Of a stretch of 64,000 bases of DNA, positions 46,325-58,216 are shown piece after piece (within the stretch, counting starts at the first letter, position 1; each line of letters begins with the position of its first letter). The translations under genes and the position numbers were made by a program. Source of the DNA: Carettochelys insculpta (lineage: Eukaryota; Chordata; Testudines; Carettochelyidae); assembly GCF_033958435.1 (NCBI RefSeq), contig NC_134138.1, positions 190,623,298 to 190,687,297 on the forward strand, given 5' to 3'. The notes under the pieces were generated by a model. That model was not told the origin of the DNA. It ran no database searches and was given only the letters and a program-made list of their open reading frames with translations.

Positions 46325-49110
46325 AGTGTAATGTGTGTCTTCATTTTCACTTGGAGACCACCATTCTAAGGTCCTGATCTTACAAACGCACACATGCCTA
46401 ACTTCACTACCCTCACTTCATTGATTTCAATGGAGGCTACTCACAGTAGTGAAACATAAGTAAACGTCTTTGCAGGATAAAGGCCTTAACTAGTTCCAGT
46501 ACTGTCCTTATTTCAGTGCCACAACTAATCACGTCCCTTGACCATTTTGTTCCTGCAAGCAAGCTGGACAATTGAAGCTATTCCATTAAAACCAGATGCA
46601 ATAGCAATGCATTGAAATGCCATTTCTTAAAATGTTTGTTTATTTAATCATGGATTTACTTTGCTTGAGGAAACAATCAATCATAAGCCAAACTGACAAT
46701 TATTACAGAAACCATTCCTTCAAATGGACTGAGTTTTTCAGAGGTTTAGATATATTTTAGGTCTGACACTGAAAAGTACTATGTTTCTACAGGTTTTCAG
46801 CTTCAATACTCCTGTACCTAAAATAGCATAAATAGAAATGCATATAATATATATTAATGGCATGCTAAGAAGTTACAGAAGTCAAAGGCTTTTTCTATAG
46901 CCAATGAATGCCTGTGATAAATCGTTTGTCATTTAAAATCAGTATGTATCCACATGTACTATAACACTTTACTCATGATACCACAGTGTTCCTATGGTTC
47001 AACTAAGAATAAGTGCGGTGTTAGCAAATACTGACCTTTACATACTAATCACTCTAATATATAGCACTGCAGCATGGTATTCACATGGTATATAGAGAGG
47101 GCTAATTAAGATTGTGATTTAATGCTTTGATATTAACAGCCAAATACAGTTATGTTTCCCATGTTCCTAGTAGAGTCACAGCATGGCAATATTTTGCTGA
47201 AATATGCTTCTAAAGTTGTCACAACCAGATGCTATTTGTTGGGAAGAGAAGAGGTGATTTCTTGTAACACCTCTTCTACTGGTTCACTGTACCAGATTTG
47301 CATTACAAAACAGAGATTTTATTTACATGTGAATAAAAGCTGCATTGGCACTTCAGAAATTGCTTGGATAGTGGAGAAAGTTAGTTTCAATCATAAAAAG
47401 GGAAATAGTTGAGAACAGGGGGAAAAAGAACATTGTGTGCTGCAGTCGGGGCTGACTCTAAATCGTGATAAATGGGGACATAAGCAAAGAAATAAGACCT
47501 GGAGTATTAAGGTTATCTCCAAATACTGAATTAGATCAGTTTAATTGAGAAATAAAAATGGAAAAATACAACCGGACTGTGCTGATTGGGAGACACACTT
47601 AGGCTGTATTACAAACTATTTCCTAAATCCTTTGTAACCTTTGTGTATAGCTGTAGAGAATAAGGTTCATTGGATGCTAGATTTGATTGCTGGAGGAGTG
47701 TCACATTTTAAATGGAAGATGGTCAGATTATTATTGCTTTGTGAGCCAGTAATGAAGGGTACAATCATATATGTGTCCATTCAGAAGGCATATCTCTGGA
47801 AAGATTTCAGCACAGAACTTTCCAAAAAATATTTAATTTCAAAGGTTTCAGAAATGAAGACGGTTGTTCTAGAGAGACTTGTAATTACAGAGTGGATCAG
47901 CAGTCTGTGGAATTCATTACAGCATCCCATTATCAAGCAAATTCTGTTGCTGGATTGTTGAAATGAATCTGTAATTCTGTGACTGTAAACATTTGTAGAT
48001 GCAGGGTTTGAGATGTTGTCAACTTTTATTAACTACAGAGCATAAGCCTAGCACCTGCCGGGCTCATATAAAACCCACCTTGCACCCACTCTGTGTATGG
48101 TAGTGAACTGTCCAGGTGCATTATATTGTTTGTTGTCTTCTGTATCATTAGATGTTAGCCAGTACTGGAAGCAGAATGTAATATAATATGCTAATGTCTA
48201 CATGCTGATGAGGGTAGGATACACTGTGGGCCAGCTTTCAAACATAGATGCAGTGATTTGCCTGCAAACACAAATGCGTGCCCATAGAGAAACTCACCAC
48301 ACATGGAGTAGTCCTTTTTATGTGCACCTTGGACCTATTTTAAAAATTGTGACCCTTGTGAAATAGCATCTAAGCAAAAGAAAAAGAGAGTGAGAAGACA
48401 GGCAATCACAGGAGATGAAAATGCAAAGAAACTTTTAACTTTTTCCGAGATGTCTTTGTGTTTTTGAAGTAACTCAATGCTGTAGATGAACAAATCTTTA
48501 ATGAGTAAAATAAAAATTTGTTTTTATTGTGTGTAACATTCAACTGATTGTTCCCCATGTTATTTTTATGTGTGTCTGGGGAAGAGTGATTATGAGAATG
48601 TACAGCTGCAATTCTCGTCATTCATGAATAGCTGAACTGGGGGTTGAGAGAGAGAGAGATCTAAAAACCCTCATAAAATTGATACCTCTCCAGTATGTAA
48701 ATGTCTGGATAATTATTCAACCAAGAAAGGATTTCACTGAAATTTTAATTTTAAATGTCTTCTTATCTCTCTCAGGCTGCACTCAAGGGTACTAAAATGC
48801 AATAACAGTCCCTCAAGAAAGACAAAGAACACAAGTTTGTGGAAAAGGAGTAGAAACGTTATAAAAAAATGTGCTGAACCCAACATCCAGATACCACGCT
48901 GAACTGTAGATGGGGTGCAAGGAAAATTTGAACAAAGCTATACACACAAAACCAATGATGGCAGGAGAATGAATCTGTGATTTGCTTTTGTTTTAAACAG
49001 TTACACCTTTCTATAGCTGATCTGACTTTCATGCAGTGAAGCACCTTAGAACATTCAGGGTGGCATCTTCTAGGCCAGCTAGGGTGTTTGACTGCTCAGG
49101 ATCTTTAGTG
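46325..49110. other. Non-coding, no feature seen
   Basis: AT-rich sequence; small open frames (47152-47412, 47641-47961) have no family resemblance. Confidence 0.45.
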
Positions 49111-49114
49111 GGCA

Positions 49115-49375
49115 CCTGTGCTGTTCAGCATATTCATGAATGACTGGAAAAGAGGTCAACAGGGAGGTGGCAAAGTTTCAAAACAAACAAAAGGAATTAT
49201 TTCTTCACATAACGTACAGTCAACCTGTGGAACTCCATGCCATGGGATATTATGAAGGCCAAAAGTATAAATGGATTCAGAAAAAGATTAAATAAGTTCC
49301 TGAAGAACAGGCCCATCAAATGCTGTAAGCCCAAGTTGGGCAGGGATGCAATCCAATGTTCTGGGTGTTCCTAAA
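49115..49375 (+). mobile_element. CR1/L3-like LINE fragment
   Basis: Contains CTGTTCAGCATATTCATGAA and later GGAACTCCATGCCATGGGAT and GAACAGGCCCATCAAATGCT, like the end of CR1/L3-class coding sequence and 3' UTR. Short and frame-broken. Confidence 0.5.
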
Positions 49376-49379
49376 TCTC

Positions 49380-49672
49380 TGATGGGACAATGGGATGGAT
49401 CACTCAAGTATTTCCTTATGTTTGTTTTAAACCTGCTGCCCGTTAATTTGAATGGGTGACCCCTCATTCTTGTAGTATGTGAAAGGGTAAACACCATCTA
49501 TTCACTTTCTCCACACAATTCCTGATTTCACAGACCCCCTATCATATCTCTTTTGTAACCTGAACAGTCCTAGTCTTTTAATCATTCATATGTAAGTTGT
49601 TCCATGCTCCTAATCATTTTTCTTGGCCTTCTCTAAACCTTTTCTAGTTCTAATATACCACTATAGACATGG
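49380..49672 (-). mobile_element. CR1 LINE fragment, likely the 3' part of the copy at 51.65-52.72 kb
   Basis: On the minus strand this gives blocks like the CR1 RT C-terminus: FTLSHTTRMRGHPFKLTG and RFKTNIRKYLS, preceded by sequence in the MEQLTYE region. It continues, in the correct order, the CR1 fragment at 51.65-52.72 kb, suggesting one old copy split by about 2 kb of inserted sequence. Confidence 0.5.
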
Positions 49673-50174
49673 GTAGGGTGACCACCCATTCCATTTTCAC
49701 TGGGACAGTCTCATATTTTAGGCAGTGGCCCTGCCTTTTTATTAACAAAAAAGCTAGTTGTCCTGTACATTCACTCTCCCTGCTGAGCTGTGGGTAAAAT
49801 CAATCAGGAGCTGGCTGGACAGCATATGCAGCATGCACTGACCAGCCAGTACAGGCAGCAGCAGGAGAAGGAGCCAGGGGCCTGCCACAGAAATAAGGCA
49901 GGATGTGTTGGGGGTCAGGGTAGTGTGTTTTGTCCCTCCCCTCAGATTTTAAGGTGGGCCTGGTGCCCCAGCAGTGCTGAGCAGCCCCCTGTGGGGCAGC
50001 GGCCCCTGCAGAGAGGGAGACCACTGCAGGGAGGTAGCCTGATCCCTGCTGTAGGACAGCCTCCCATGTAGCCACCTCCCGCCTAACACACAGAGCAGCT
50101 AGGAAGCCCCTGTAGTCAGGCATGGGGCAGCCACCCACCGCAGCCAGGGAGCCTCCTCACTTCCAGTAGGGTGT
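49673..50174. repeat. GC-rich repeat, left part
   Basis: Begins TAGGGTGACCACCCATTCC (compare the inverted repeat at 51112) and passes into a GC-rich array of loosely repeated phrases such as ATGGGGCAGCCACC and CCTGCAG. The array resumes at 50693 after a CR1 insertion. Confidence 0.45.
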
Positions 50175-50689
50175 CAACACCAGTGTTGTGTCCAGTTTTG
50201 GGCCCTCCAGTATAAAAAGGATGTGGATTTGCTGGAGCAGGTTCAGTGGAGGGCAACAAAAATGATTAAGGGGATGGAGCACAAGACCTATGAGGAGAGG
50301 CTGAGGGATTTGGGCTTGTTTAGCTTACAGAAGAGAAGACTGAGGGGTGATTTAATAGCAGCCTTCAACTTCCTGAACGGGAGCTCTAAAGAGGATGGTG
50401 AAAAACTGTTCTCAGTGGTGTCAGATGGCAGAACAAGGGGTAATGGTCTGAAGTTGAACAGGGAGAGGTGTAGGTTAGATATTAGGAAAAACTACTTCAC
50501 CAGGCGTGTGGTGAAGCATTGCAATGTGTTGCCTAGAGAGGTGGTGGATTCTCCATCCCTCAAGGCTTTTAAGTCCCAGCTTGACAAGGTCCTGGCTGGG
50601 ATGACTTAGAGGGGGTTGATCCTGCTTGAAGCAGGGGGCTGGACTAGATGACCTCCTGAGGTCCCTTCCAGCCCTGTGATTCTGTGTGA
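50175..50689 (+). mobile_element. CR1 LINE 3' end
   Basis: Plus-strand codons 50223-50609 encode the CR1 RT C-terminus: [60 protein letters not shown], then a short 3' UTR ending GCCCTGTGATTCTGTG, the usual CR1 terminal octamer type. The open frame has 128 codons without stops. Close similarity to the copy at 27.1 kb indicates the same subfamily. 5'-truncated. Confidence 0.88.
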
Positions 50690-50692
50690 CAA

Positions 50693-51111
50693 GGTATGGG
50701 GCAGCTGGGGAGGTCCCTCACGGGGTAGGAGCCCCGTTCCCAGCACCTGGAGGCATGGGGCAGCCAGGGAGCTCCCCTGCAGGACAGCAGCTTGTTCCTG
50801 GAGTCCAGAGGGGTGGGGCAGTCGGGAGCTGCAGCTGTGCCCCGCTGCAAGGAAGCACCGCCACATCCCAACCCCTTCAGCGTGGCAGCCCCCAGAGGGC
50901 ATCCACTGCTGGAGCCCAGTGGTGGGAAAAGCTGCAGAACTGACACCCCCCCCACCACTTCTGCAGGGCAGGTATCCCTGCAACCAGGGCGCTCTCACAA
51001 GGGGCAGCAGCCCAGCTCAGTGCCCCGTGGCATGGGGCAGTAGGGAGCTGCACTTGCTTGGCAGCCACAGCCGGGGAGCTGTGCCCTCCCCACAGGGTGT
51101 CCTGAATGCGG
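50693..51111. repeat. GC-rich repeat, right part
   Basis: Continuation of the array before the CR1, with recurring ATGGGGCAGCCAGGGAGCT-like units about 50-60 bases apart. Open frames on both strands come from composition. Confidence 0.45.
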
Positions 51112-51577
51112 TAGGGTGACCATCCGTACCGTATTGGGTGGGATGGCTCCGTATTTGGGACGCCAAAAAGGCATCCTGACTTATTTTTTAAAAGGGACTT
51201 GCCCAATATTTGAGCCCTCCCCTGCTGACCTTTTCCATCAGCAGCTGCGCAGGTGCAGCTTCAGGCAGGACTCACTTCCCAGTGCCTCGGTAAAGCAGGG
51301 GAGTGTGGGTGGCTGCCATGGCCTTGCTGCTTCCCTGGGGCTCCTGGGGAATGCGGGCGGCTGACGGTTCCCTGGGGCTCTGGGGCTCAGAGCGCCCACA
51401 GCTGCAGCTCCCCTGGGGCTCCCAGGTGGGCTGGTGGCTGCTGCCTCTTTCCCATCTTCCCGGGACTTGGTGAAGCTGGGAGGAGCCACCCCTCCTCCCC
51501 ATATCTCCCTTTCCTGAGTTTGGGACAGGGAGATATGGTCACCCTTGTATGTGGCATAGAGAAGTACGGTCACCCTA
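51112..51577. mobile_element. MITE with TAGGGTGACCAT ends
   Basis: The left end TAGGGTGACCATCCGTAC and right end GTACGGTCACCCTA are inverted repeats; the TA at each tip may be a target duplication. The interior includes CGTATTTGGGACGCCAAAAA and a GC-rich middle. Confidence 0.6.
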
Positions 51578-51654
51578 GATATGGGCTGACTGAAACTGCA
51601 TACAGAATTCAAGGAGGGGGCGCGTTATGGAGTTATATGGTGGCATTACATATT

Positions 51655-52720
51655 TTCCCTTATTATCTATTCCTATCTTAATGGATCATATCCATCTCTT
51701 AGCTTTTTTGACTGCCGCTGCCCACTGAGCAGATATGTTCAGAGAATCCATGAAGCCTTCAAGCTCTTTTTCTTGAGTAGTAATAGCTAATTTAGAACCC
51801 AACATTTTGTATGTGTAGATGGGATTATGTTTTCCAGTGTGGCTTACTTTGCATTTATCAACAATGAATTTCATCGTTCTCTTTTTTTTTTTTGCCCAGT
51901 CACCCAGTTTTATGAAATTTCTTTTTAACTCTTCACAGTCTGATCTACTTTTGAATATCTAGAATATATTGAACAGCACTGGTCTCATTTCAGACTCTTG
52001 GGCCCTTGCTATTTGCTGTTTTCCATGGTGATAGCAAACCATTTGTCCCTACCCTTTGTTTCCCATGTTTGGACCAATTACTGATTGATGAGAAGAACTT
52101 CCCTCTTCTCCTATGACAGCTCCCTTTGCTTAAGAATTTTTGGTGTTGCACCTTGTCAAAAATTTCCTGAAAGTCTGAATATATCAACTGGATCACTCTT
52201 GTCCACATGCTTGTTGACACCCTCAAAGAATTCTAATAGATTTGTGAGGCGTGATTTACCCTTATAAACGCCATGTTGTCTCTTCCCTAGCATACTGTGT
52301 TCATCTATGTCTGATAATTCTGTTATTTATGATAGTTTCAACCAATTTCCTTGGTACCGATATTAGATTTACGGGCTGTCTCTGGATCTTTTTAAATAAG
52401 TTGATATTATGTTAGCTGTCTTCCAGTAAATAGCTCTGCAATTTCATGTTGGAGTTCCTTCAGAATTCTTGGATGAATGCCATCTCGTCCTGAAGACTTA
52501 TTATTGCTTAATTTATCCATTTGTTCCAAAACCTCCTTCTGAGACAGTTTCTGAGGTTTGTCACCTAAGAAGATTGGCTTGGGTGTGGGAAGCTCCCTCA
52601 CCTTCTCCGCAGTGAAGACTGACCAGAGAGTTCACTGAGCTGCTCTGCAATGTACTTATTTTGGAATTCTGCACCACGACACAAGCACGGCATTATTATC
52701 CTCCACAAAGTTCCTCCCCC
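51655..52720 (-). mobile_element. Old CR1 LINE, central RT part
   Basis: Minus-strand blocks, high to low position: KSSGRDGIHPRILKELQHEI (about 52500-52440), IYSDFQEIFDKVQHQKFLSK (about 52180-52120), then MKFIVDKCKVSHTGKHNPIY and ISAQWAAAVKKAKR (51874-51690). This is the standard order of CR1 RT motifs. Frames are broken and the catalytic YADD-type motif was not found. More diverged than the copies at 27.1 and 50.2 kb. Confidence 0.75.
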
Positions 52721-52729
52721 TCAGAATAA

Positions 52730-54340
52730 TTGATTTTCATGGGGAGGTGGAGGATAGTTGTTAAGTGCATCTTTTACACACCAGGTTGTCCCAGAAGAGA
52801 GGGCAGTGGCCTGGAGCAGCCAGACATAGTGAGGGAGATGTCTCATTCCTCACAGTGTCCTGCTCTGAGGGCCAGGTGGTGAGGCACAGGCTATGGGAGC
52901 AATGAAAAGAATGCGGCAGACAGGGCTGCTGATAGTATATCAGACTGGGGTTAAAAAGGGCTAGTGGGAAGGACAGATTGTGATAAGGAAACAGGAGCTA
53001 GTGGAGAGACAGCACTGAGTCAATAGCTGAATGAAAATAGGGGTGCAGGGCCACAGGGGGAGAATGGAGGGGTAGGTGAGTGGAGGTGCAGGAATACATG
53101 GGGCCGGGGGGTGAGGAAGGTGCACGGATACATAGAATGGGGTAGGTATGTCTGGCTGACTCAGCTTTGAGGGACACATGGGGACGGATAAGAGTTGGGG
53201 GGTGCCAGGCCACATGAGGACATGTGCAGATGTACTTGGCTGAATGAAGGAGGCTAGGAATCAGCCAAGGTCTGCATGGGGGTTGGCTCCCCAACTTCCT
53301 AACAATCCCTTCCCCACAAAAAACCCTGTTCCATACTTCCCCCAATAACCCTCCCGGTTCACTCCCATGCTCCTTCCTAGCAATTACTTTCCTCACCCTC
53401 AGCACCTCCATTACCGGCGAATACCCCAAGCCTTTGCCCCCCTGCAGACGGGTGGGGTAAGTATATTTCTGTGTTGTACTTTGTACGTTATTACTCAAAG
53501 TTCTATCTTAATAGGTCTCACCAAAAATAAAGACCGAATCTCTTTTGTTTTCTCTATTGCTACTTGTTGACAAGTATTTTGAAATAAATTATTGAAATAA
53601 TTAAAACTGGCGTGATTCCATTGTTGTTATTTTGACAAATAATTTGAAAATATTGTGTGCAGAAATACAATTTTTTTCATGTGGAATTCTTCCGGGAGAA
53701 ACAATAGCCTTGTCTGCCTTGAATGCTCCCTAAACACCTTGATAATGTGCATTGGCCCCACAGATTGTCTGACATGCTTCCTACTTCTGATATATATATA
53801 TATTTTGCTTCCTGTTTTTGTGTCTTTTGCTCATTGGTTTTCACATTCTTTTTTGGACTGGTTGATTATACTTTTACACTTACATGTAACAAGGAGAGGT
53901 AAAGAGAGCTATTATCAAGGAAGTGGGGATTTTAAGAGGGTGCCTTTTGTGAAAGTGCAGGTCCAAAAATTCCATTCTGGTCATTTGGGCCTACATTCTA
54001 AGGCAAAAATAAATGTCCGCTTTTATGTTTCACAAAAGAAGGCCATCATGCAAGTGTACTACTGGCTGGCTTGAGAGCTCACTGTAGATGAAAATCATTA
54101 GTTAATAGGTAAAGTGCCAGTAAAGAGTACTCAAAATATGTAGTTGTGCTTTGCCATGGCTCTTAACGACATGCAGTGCTGATGGTTGCTGTCTGGGGAG
54201 ATGTGTAGTTCCAGTGTCAGCTGAGCTATACACTCGTGTCTCGCTCCTCATTGAGGTCTTATGATGGTACAGCTCCTTTGATTATACTGTGACATCTCTA
54301 GCAAGACAGGATGGTATTACAAATTACAATCAGGTGTTCA
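52730..54340. other. Non-coding, no feature seen
   Basis: G-rich patch at 53030-53190 and a short TA run near 53790; otherwise featureless. Confidence 0.45.
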
Positions 54341-54440
54341 GGGGGGTGAGGTAATGTCTTTTATTGGGCCGCAGATTATGCCATCCGCTTTGTCTCGCTA
54401 ATATCCTGAGACCAATATGGCTACAGCTACACTGAAGGCA
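54341..54440 (+). repeat. Penelope-like tail fragment
   Basis: Contains GTGAGGTAATGTCTTTTATT, TGTCTCGCTAATATCCTGAG and ATGGCTACAGCTACACTG, resembling the 3' tail of reptile Penelope-like elements. Only about 100 bases. Confidence 0.45.
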
Positions 54441-54719
54441 GGTGTCTAGCTTACTACCCCTGATGAGTAGGCAAGCACATGTGGGTTTCTGGGAGTTTCC
54501 AGGGTATTATAGAATTTGTAACTCAACAGGATTGATATTTGTGCCCAGTTGCATTACCAAAGCGAGGTAGATACAGTTTTCCAGGCTGGCGCTTATTGTC
54601 CTACCTGAATGGATCCTATCTTTGTGCCTTCTGCATCCTACTTCACACTGTGGAGCAGTATGCGGCATTCTAAAAAGCGGCTTCTGTACTTTCTGGTATC
54701 AGCACTTTTATGGAAATGT

Positions 54720-54880
54720 TCTCTGAGGATATCAAAGTGCTTTTCTTAAGTAAATAAGTCCCATGCTACCGACTGAGAAAAAGAGGCCTAGAGAGATTAA
54801 GTGGTTTGTTCAGGGTCCAAAGTAAGTCTATGATAGAGCTGTGATTTGAACCCTAGTTCCTGTTTCCTAGTCTACTAGGT
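54720..54880 (+). repeat. MIR-like SINE fragment
   Basis: Contains GAGAAAAAGAGGCCTAGAGA, GTTCAGGGTCCAAAGTAAGT and GTGATTTGAACCCTAG, matching the MIR core and tail in order. Confidence 0.6.
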
Positions 54881-55697
54881 GCAGGAAAAAGTCAGGGAAA
54901 TTGGTTGTCAGGTCTTTTAACAAAAATAAACATGATTATTCAGTGTTAATACTGTGATAGTTCCTAGATGCCAACCAGATTGGGCTCCAAGCTTGGTGTT
55001 GTACAAACATAGTAAATGACAGCTTACAAACGGAAGACGCCTAATTTCTCCTCTAGAGACATAAGTACTGAGAACTGCAAGACATATTTATGACTTGAAA
55101 ATTCACCCTGAAAGTGAGCAGCATATGATATTTGTTCTGGTGCGACAGGTAAGCTGTTTTTTCATGCTAGAACCTGTAAACATTCCACTGAAAAATAGAG
55201 ATTGCTGCACATTCAATCTGACAAGTTTCACATTGACATATGCATCTTGAAAACATGACATAATGAAAAAATATGTTTAGTGAAGATTGCTATTAGGAGA
55301 GCCCTGTTAGCATGAAAAAGTTACTGCTTGACATAGTGGCTACGTCTACACGTGCACCCTACATCGAAGTAGCTTATTTCGATGTTGCGACATCGAAATA
55401 GGCTATTTCGATGAATAACGTCTACACGTCCTCCAGGGCCGGCAACGTCGATGTTCAACTTCGACGTTGCGCAGCCCGACATCGAAATAGGCGCAGCGAG
55501 GGAACGTCTACACGTCAAAGTAGCACACATCGAAATAGGGATGCCAGGCACAGCTGCAGACAGGGTAAACGGGCGGGCTAGCGCTTCCGGGGCAACAGCT
55601 AGCCGCTCCCTTAAAGGGCCCCTCCCACATACACTCAGCCTGCACAGCACGCGGTCTGACGAGCCATATAGGCACACAGACCCCGAGCGCCGCAGTC

Positions 55698-55705
55698 ATG
55701 GACCC

Positions 55706-55749
<44 letters not shown>

Positions 55750-57777
55750 TAGAGGTCCACCCAGCCCTCCCGGCAGGAACAGGGCTTGCCCTGGCTCTTG
55801 TCATGTTGGGGGCAGCTGAGCACCTTCTTGCCCCAGGGGAGGAGATGCCCCCAGGGCAGCGGGGCTCAGCCCCTAACCCTGCAGCAGCCCGCTCCACCCC
55901 CCGCCTCACACGCCGGCGGCTGTGGAGCTACCCCACCAGCACCGACTGGTGGGAGCGGCTGGTGCTTGGGGAGTGGGACGACGACCACTGGGTCCGCCAC
56001 TTCAGGATGACCCGACAGACATTCCTGGAGCTGTGCCAGTGGCTCACCCCCGTACTCAGGCACCGGGACACTGCCATGCGGCGTGCCCTCCCTGTGGAGA
56101 AACGGGTCGGCATCGCTGTCTGGAAGCTGGCCACTCCGGACAGCTACCGATCCGTGGGGCAGCAGTTTGGCATCAGAAAGGCCACCGTCAGGGCTGTCTT
56201 CATGGAGGTAAGAGAACCCACAGGGGGAGGCCAGGGCAGGCCAGGGGGGCCAGGGCAGAGCAGGGGGGCCAGGGCAGGGCAGGGCAGGGGGGGCCAGGGC
56301 AGGGCAGGGCAGGGTAGGGGAGCCAGGGCAGGGCAGGGCAGGGCAGGGCAGAGCAGGGAAGGGGGGGCCAGGGCAGGGCAGGGCAGGGTAGGGGAGCCAG
56401 GGCAGGGCAGGGCAGGGCAGGGCGGAGCAGGGCAGGGGGGCCAGGGCAGGGCAGGGCAGAGCAGGGCAGGGGGGGCCAGGGCAGGGCAGGGCAGGGTAGG
56501 GGAGCCAGGGCAGGGCAGGGCAGGGCAGAGCAGGGCAGGGGGGGCCAGGGCAGGGCAGGGCAGGGGGAGCCAGGGCAGGGCAGGGCAGGGCAGAGCAGGG
56601 CAGGGGGGGCCAGGGCAGGGCAGGGCAGGGTAGGGGAGCCAGGGCAGGGCAGGGCAGGGCAGGGCAGAGCAGGGCAGGGGGGGCCAGGGCAGGGCGGGGC
56701 AGGGTAGGGGGGCCAGAACAGGGCAGGGCAGGGCAGGGCAGGGGGGCCAGGGCAGGGCAGGGCAGGGTAGGGGGGCCAGGGTAGGGCAGGGCAGGGCAGG
56801 GCAGAGCAGAGCAGGGGGGGCCACGGCAGGGCAGGGCAGGGTAGGGGAGCCAGGGCAGGGCAGGGCAGGGCAGAGCAGGGCAGGGGGGCCAGGGCAGGGC
56901 AGGGCAGAGCAGGGTAGGGGAGCCAGGGCAGGGCAGGGCAGGGCAGGGCAGGGCAGGGCAGGGCCATGCACACCCTGCTCACCCCTCATTGGGGCTGTCC
57001 CATGTGCTTTCTCTGCAGGTCGTGCGTGCCATCAACTCCATGCTCCTGCACAGGCTCGTGAGGCTGGGGGACCCACGTGCCACTGTCGCCGCCTTTGCCA
57101 CCCTGGGCTTCCCCAACTGCTTCGGGGCTCTGGATGGGACTCACATCCCCATCCGTGCCCCGGACCACAGTGGAGGCCGATACATCAATCGGAAGGGCTA
57201 CCATTCAGTCGTCCTGCAGGCCTTGGTGGACAGCCGGGGACGGTTCCAGGACATTTACGTGGGCTGGCCTGGCAGCACCCACGACGCCCGGGTGTTCCGG
57301 AACTCGGGCCTGTGCCGCCGGCTGGAGACGGGGACCTACATCCCCCAGCGGGAGAGCCCTCTGGGGGACACCACCATGCCCTTCTGCATCATCGCAGATG
57401 CGGCATACCCCCTCCGGCCGTGGCTCATGCGCCCCTACACGGGCCACCTCTCCGCCAGCCAGGAGCGCTTCAACGAGCGCTTGAACCGTGTGCGCCAGGT
57501 GGTGGAGCGCTCATTTGGCCGCCTCAAGGGACGATGGCGATGTCTCCTCACCCGCCCGGATGCCAGCCCCAACAACATCCCCCAGATTGTGGGTGCCTGC
57601 TGCGCCCTGCACAACCTCGTGGAGAGCAAGGGGGAGAGCTTTCTTCAGGGCTGGGCCGCCGAGGCTGGCAGGGCACACCTCCAGCCACCTGCTGCCCCCA
57701 GTCGGCAGGTGGACCCAGAGGGGACCTGGGTCCGGGAGGCCCTGCGGGCCCACTTCGACGACCAGGCCGCGGGGTGA
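55698..57777 (+). CDS. PIF/Harbinger DDE transposase (two exons)
   Basis: Coding exons 55698-56207 and 57019-57777 are joined in phase 0 (donor GAG|GTAAGA; acceptor TCTCTGCAG|GTC), giving 422 residues without a stop. The enzyme would cut and join transposon ends in the nucleus. Residues 4-17 are 14 Gln from a pure CAG run. A helical N-terminal region (WWERLVLGEWDDDHWVRHF to YRSVGQQFGIRKATVRAVF) includes a helix-turn-helix-like part. The DDE_4-type catalytic core has D209 (FGALDGTHIP), D259 (GSTHDARVF) or D297 (IIADAAYPL), and E333 (VVERSFGRLKGRWR). It is close to vertebrate HARBI1. The 811-bp intron is mostly a GGGCA minisatellite. The next gene, on the opposite strand, is its likely partner. 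Possible AATAAA signals lie at about 57948 and 58046. Confidence 0.9.
55707..55748 (+). repeat. (CAG)14 encoding polyglutamine
   Basis: Fourteen pure CAG codons directly after MDP of the transposase. The 45.6-kb deletion derivative has a short interrupted version at the same place, so the run has expanded here. Confidence 0.97.
56216..56972. repeat. GGGCA minisatellite in the transposase intron
   Basis: About 750 bases of GGGCA units, organised into higher-order blocks of about 60-120 bases punctuated by GGGGGGCCA and GGTAGGGGAGCCA. It fills nearly the whole intron without touching the splice sites. Open frames over 250 codons on the minus strand are by-products of the repeat. Confidence 0.95.
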
Positions 57778-58216
57778 ACTCTGCCCAGGCCCCCTACTGC
57801 CCGCCCCTTCCTCCCCCACACTCCTGCCCCAACGCCCACACCATGGAGCACCCCACCGCCCCCCCCCACTTGTCCAGGAGAAATGACAGCACGAACTTGT
57901 GGGTGAACGTAAATGTTTTTTTTGTCCTCACGAATTTTTTTTTTTTTTTAAATAAAAAAAAATATATATGTGAAACAGAAACCAAAAAGGAGGGACAAAC
58001 ATTCAACAAAACCAAGATGGGCACAAATAAAACTATGTACAACAATAAAAATGAAAGCACTGTGCGCCATCAAAAGAAAAACAAAAAGCAGGGAGGAGAA
58101 CGGGGAGAACTATGTAAAGGGGGGGACGGGGCAAACAGGGGAAACACCCACACCACCCACCCAGTCCCCATACTCTGTCCAACAAGGGAGGGGGCCACGT
58201 CCCGGGCCCCTCGCCC

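Noticed and set aside
56216..56972. Possible CRISPR-like array
   Set aside because: Units are contiguous short GGGCA repeats without unique spacers of constant length, in a vertebrate genome.
56144..56989. Minus-strand open frames of 260-281 codons across the GGGCA array
   Set aside because: They are by-products of a repeat without stop codons; the translation is a Pro/Ala/Leu/Cys repeat and the region is an intron of the transposase.
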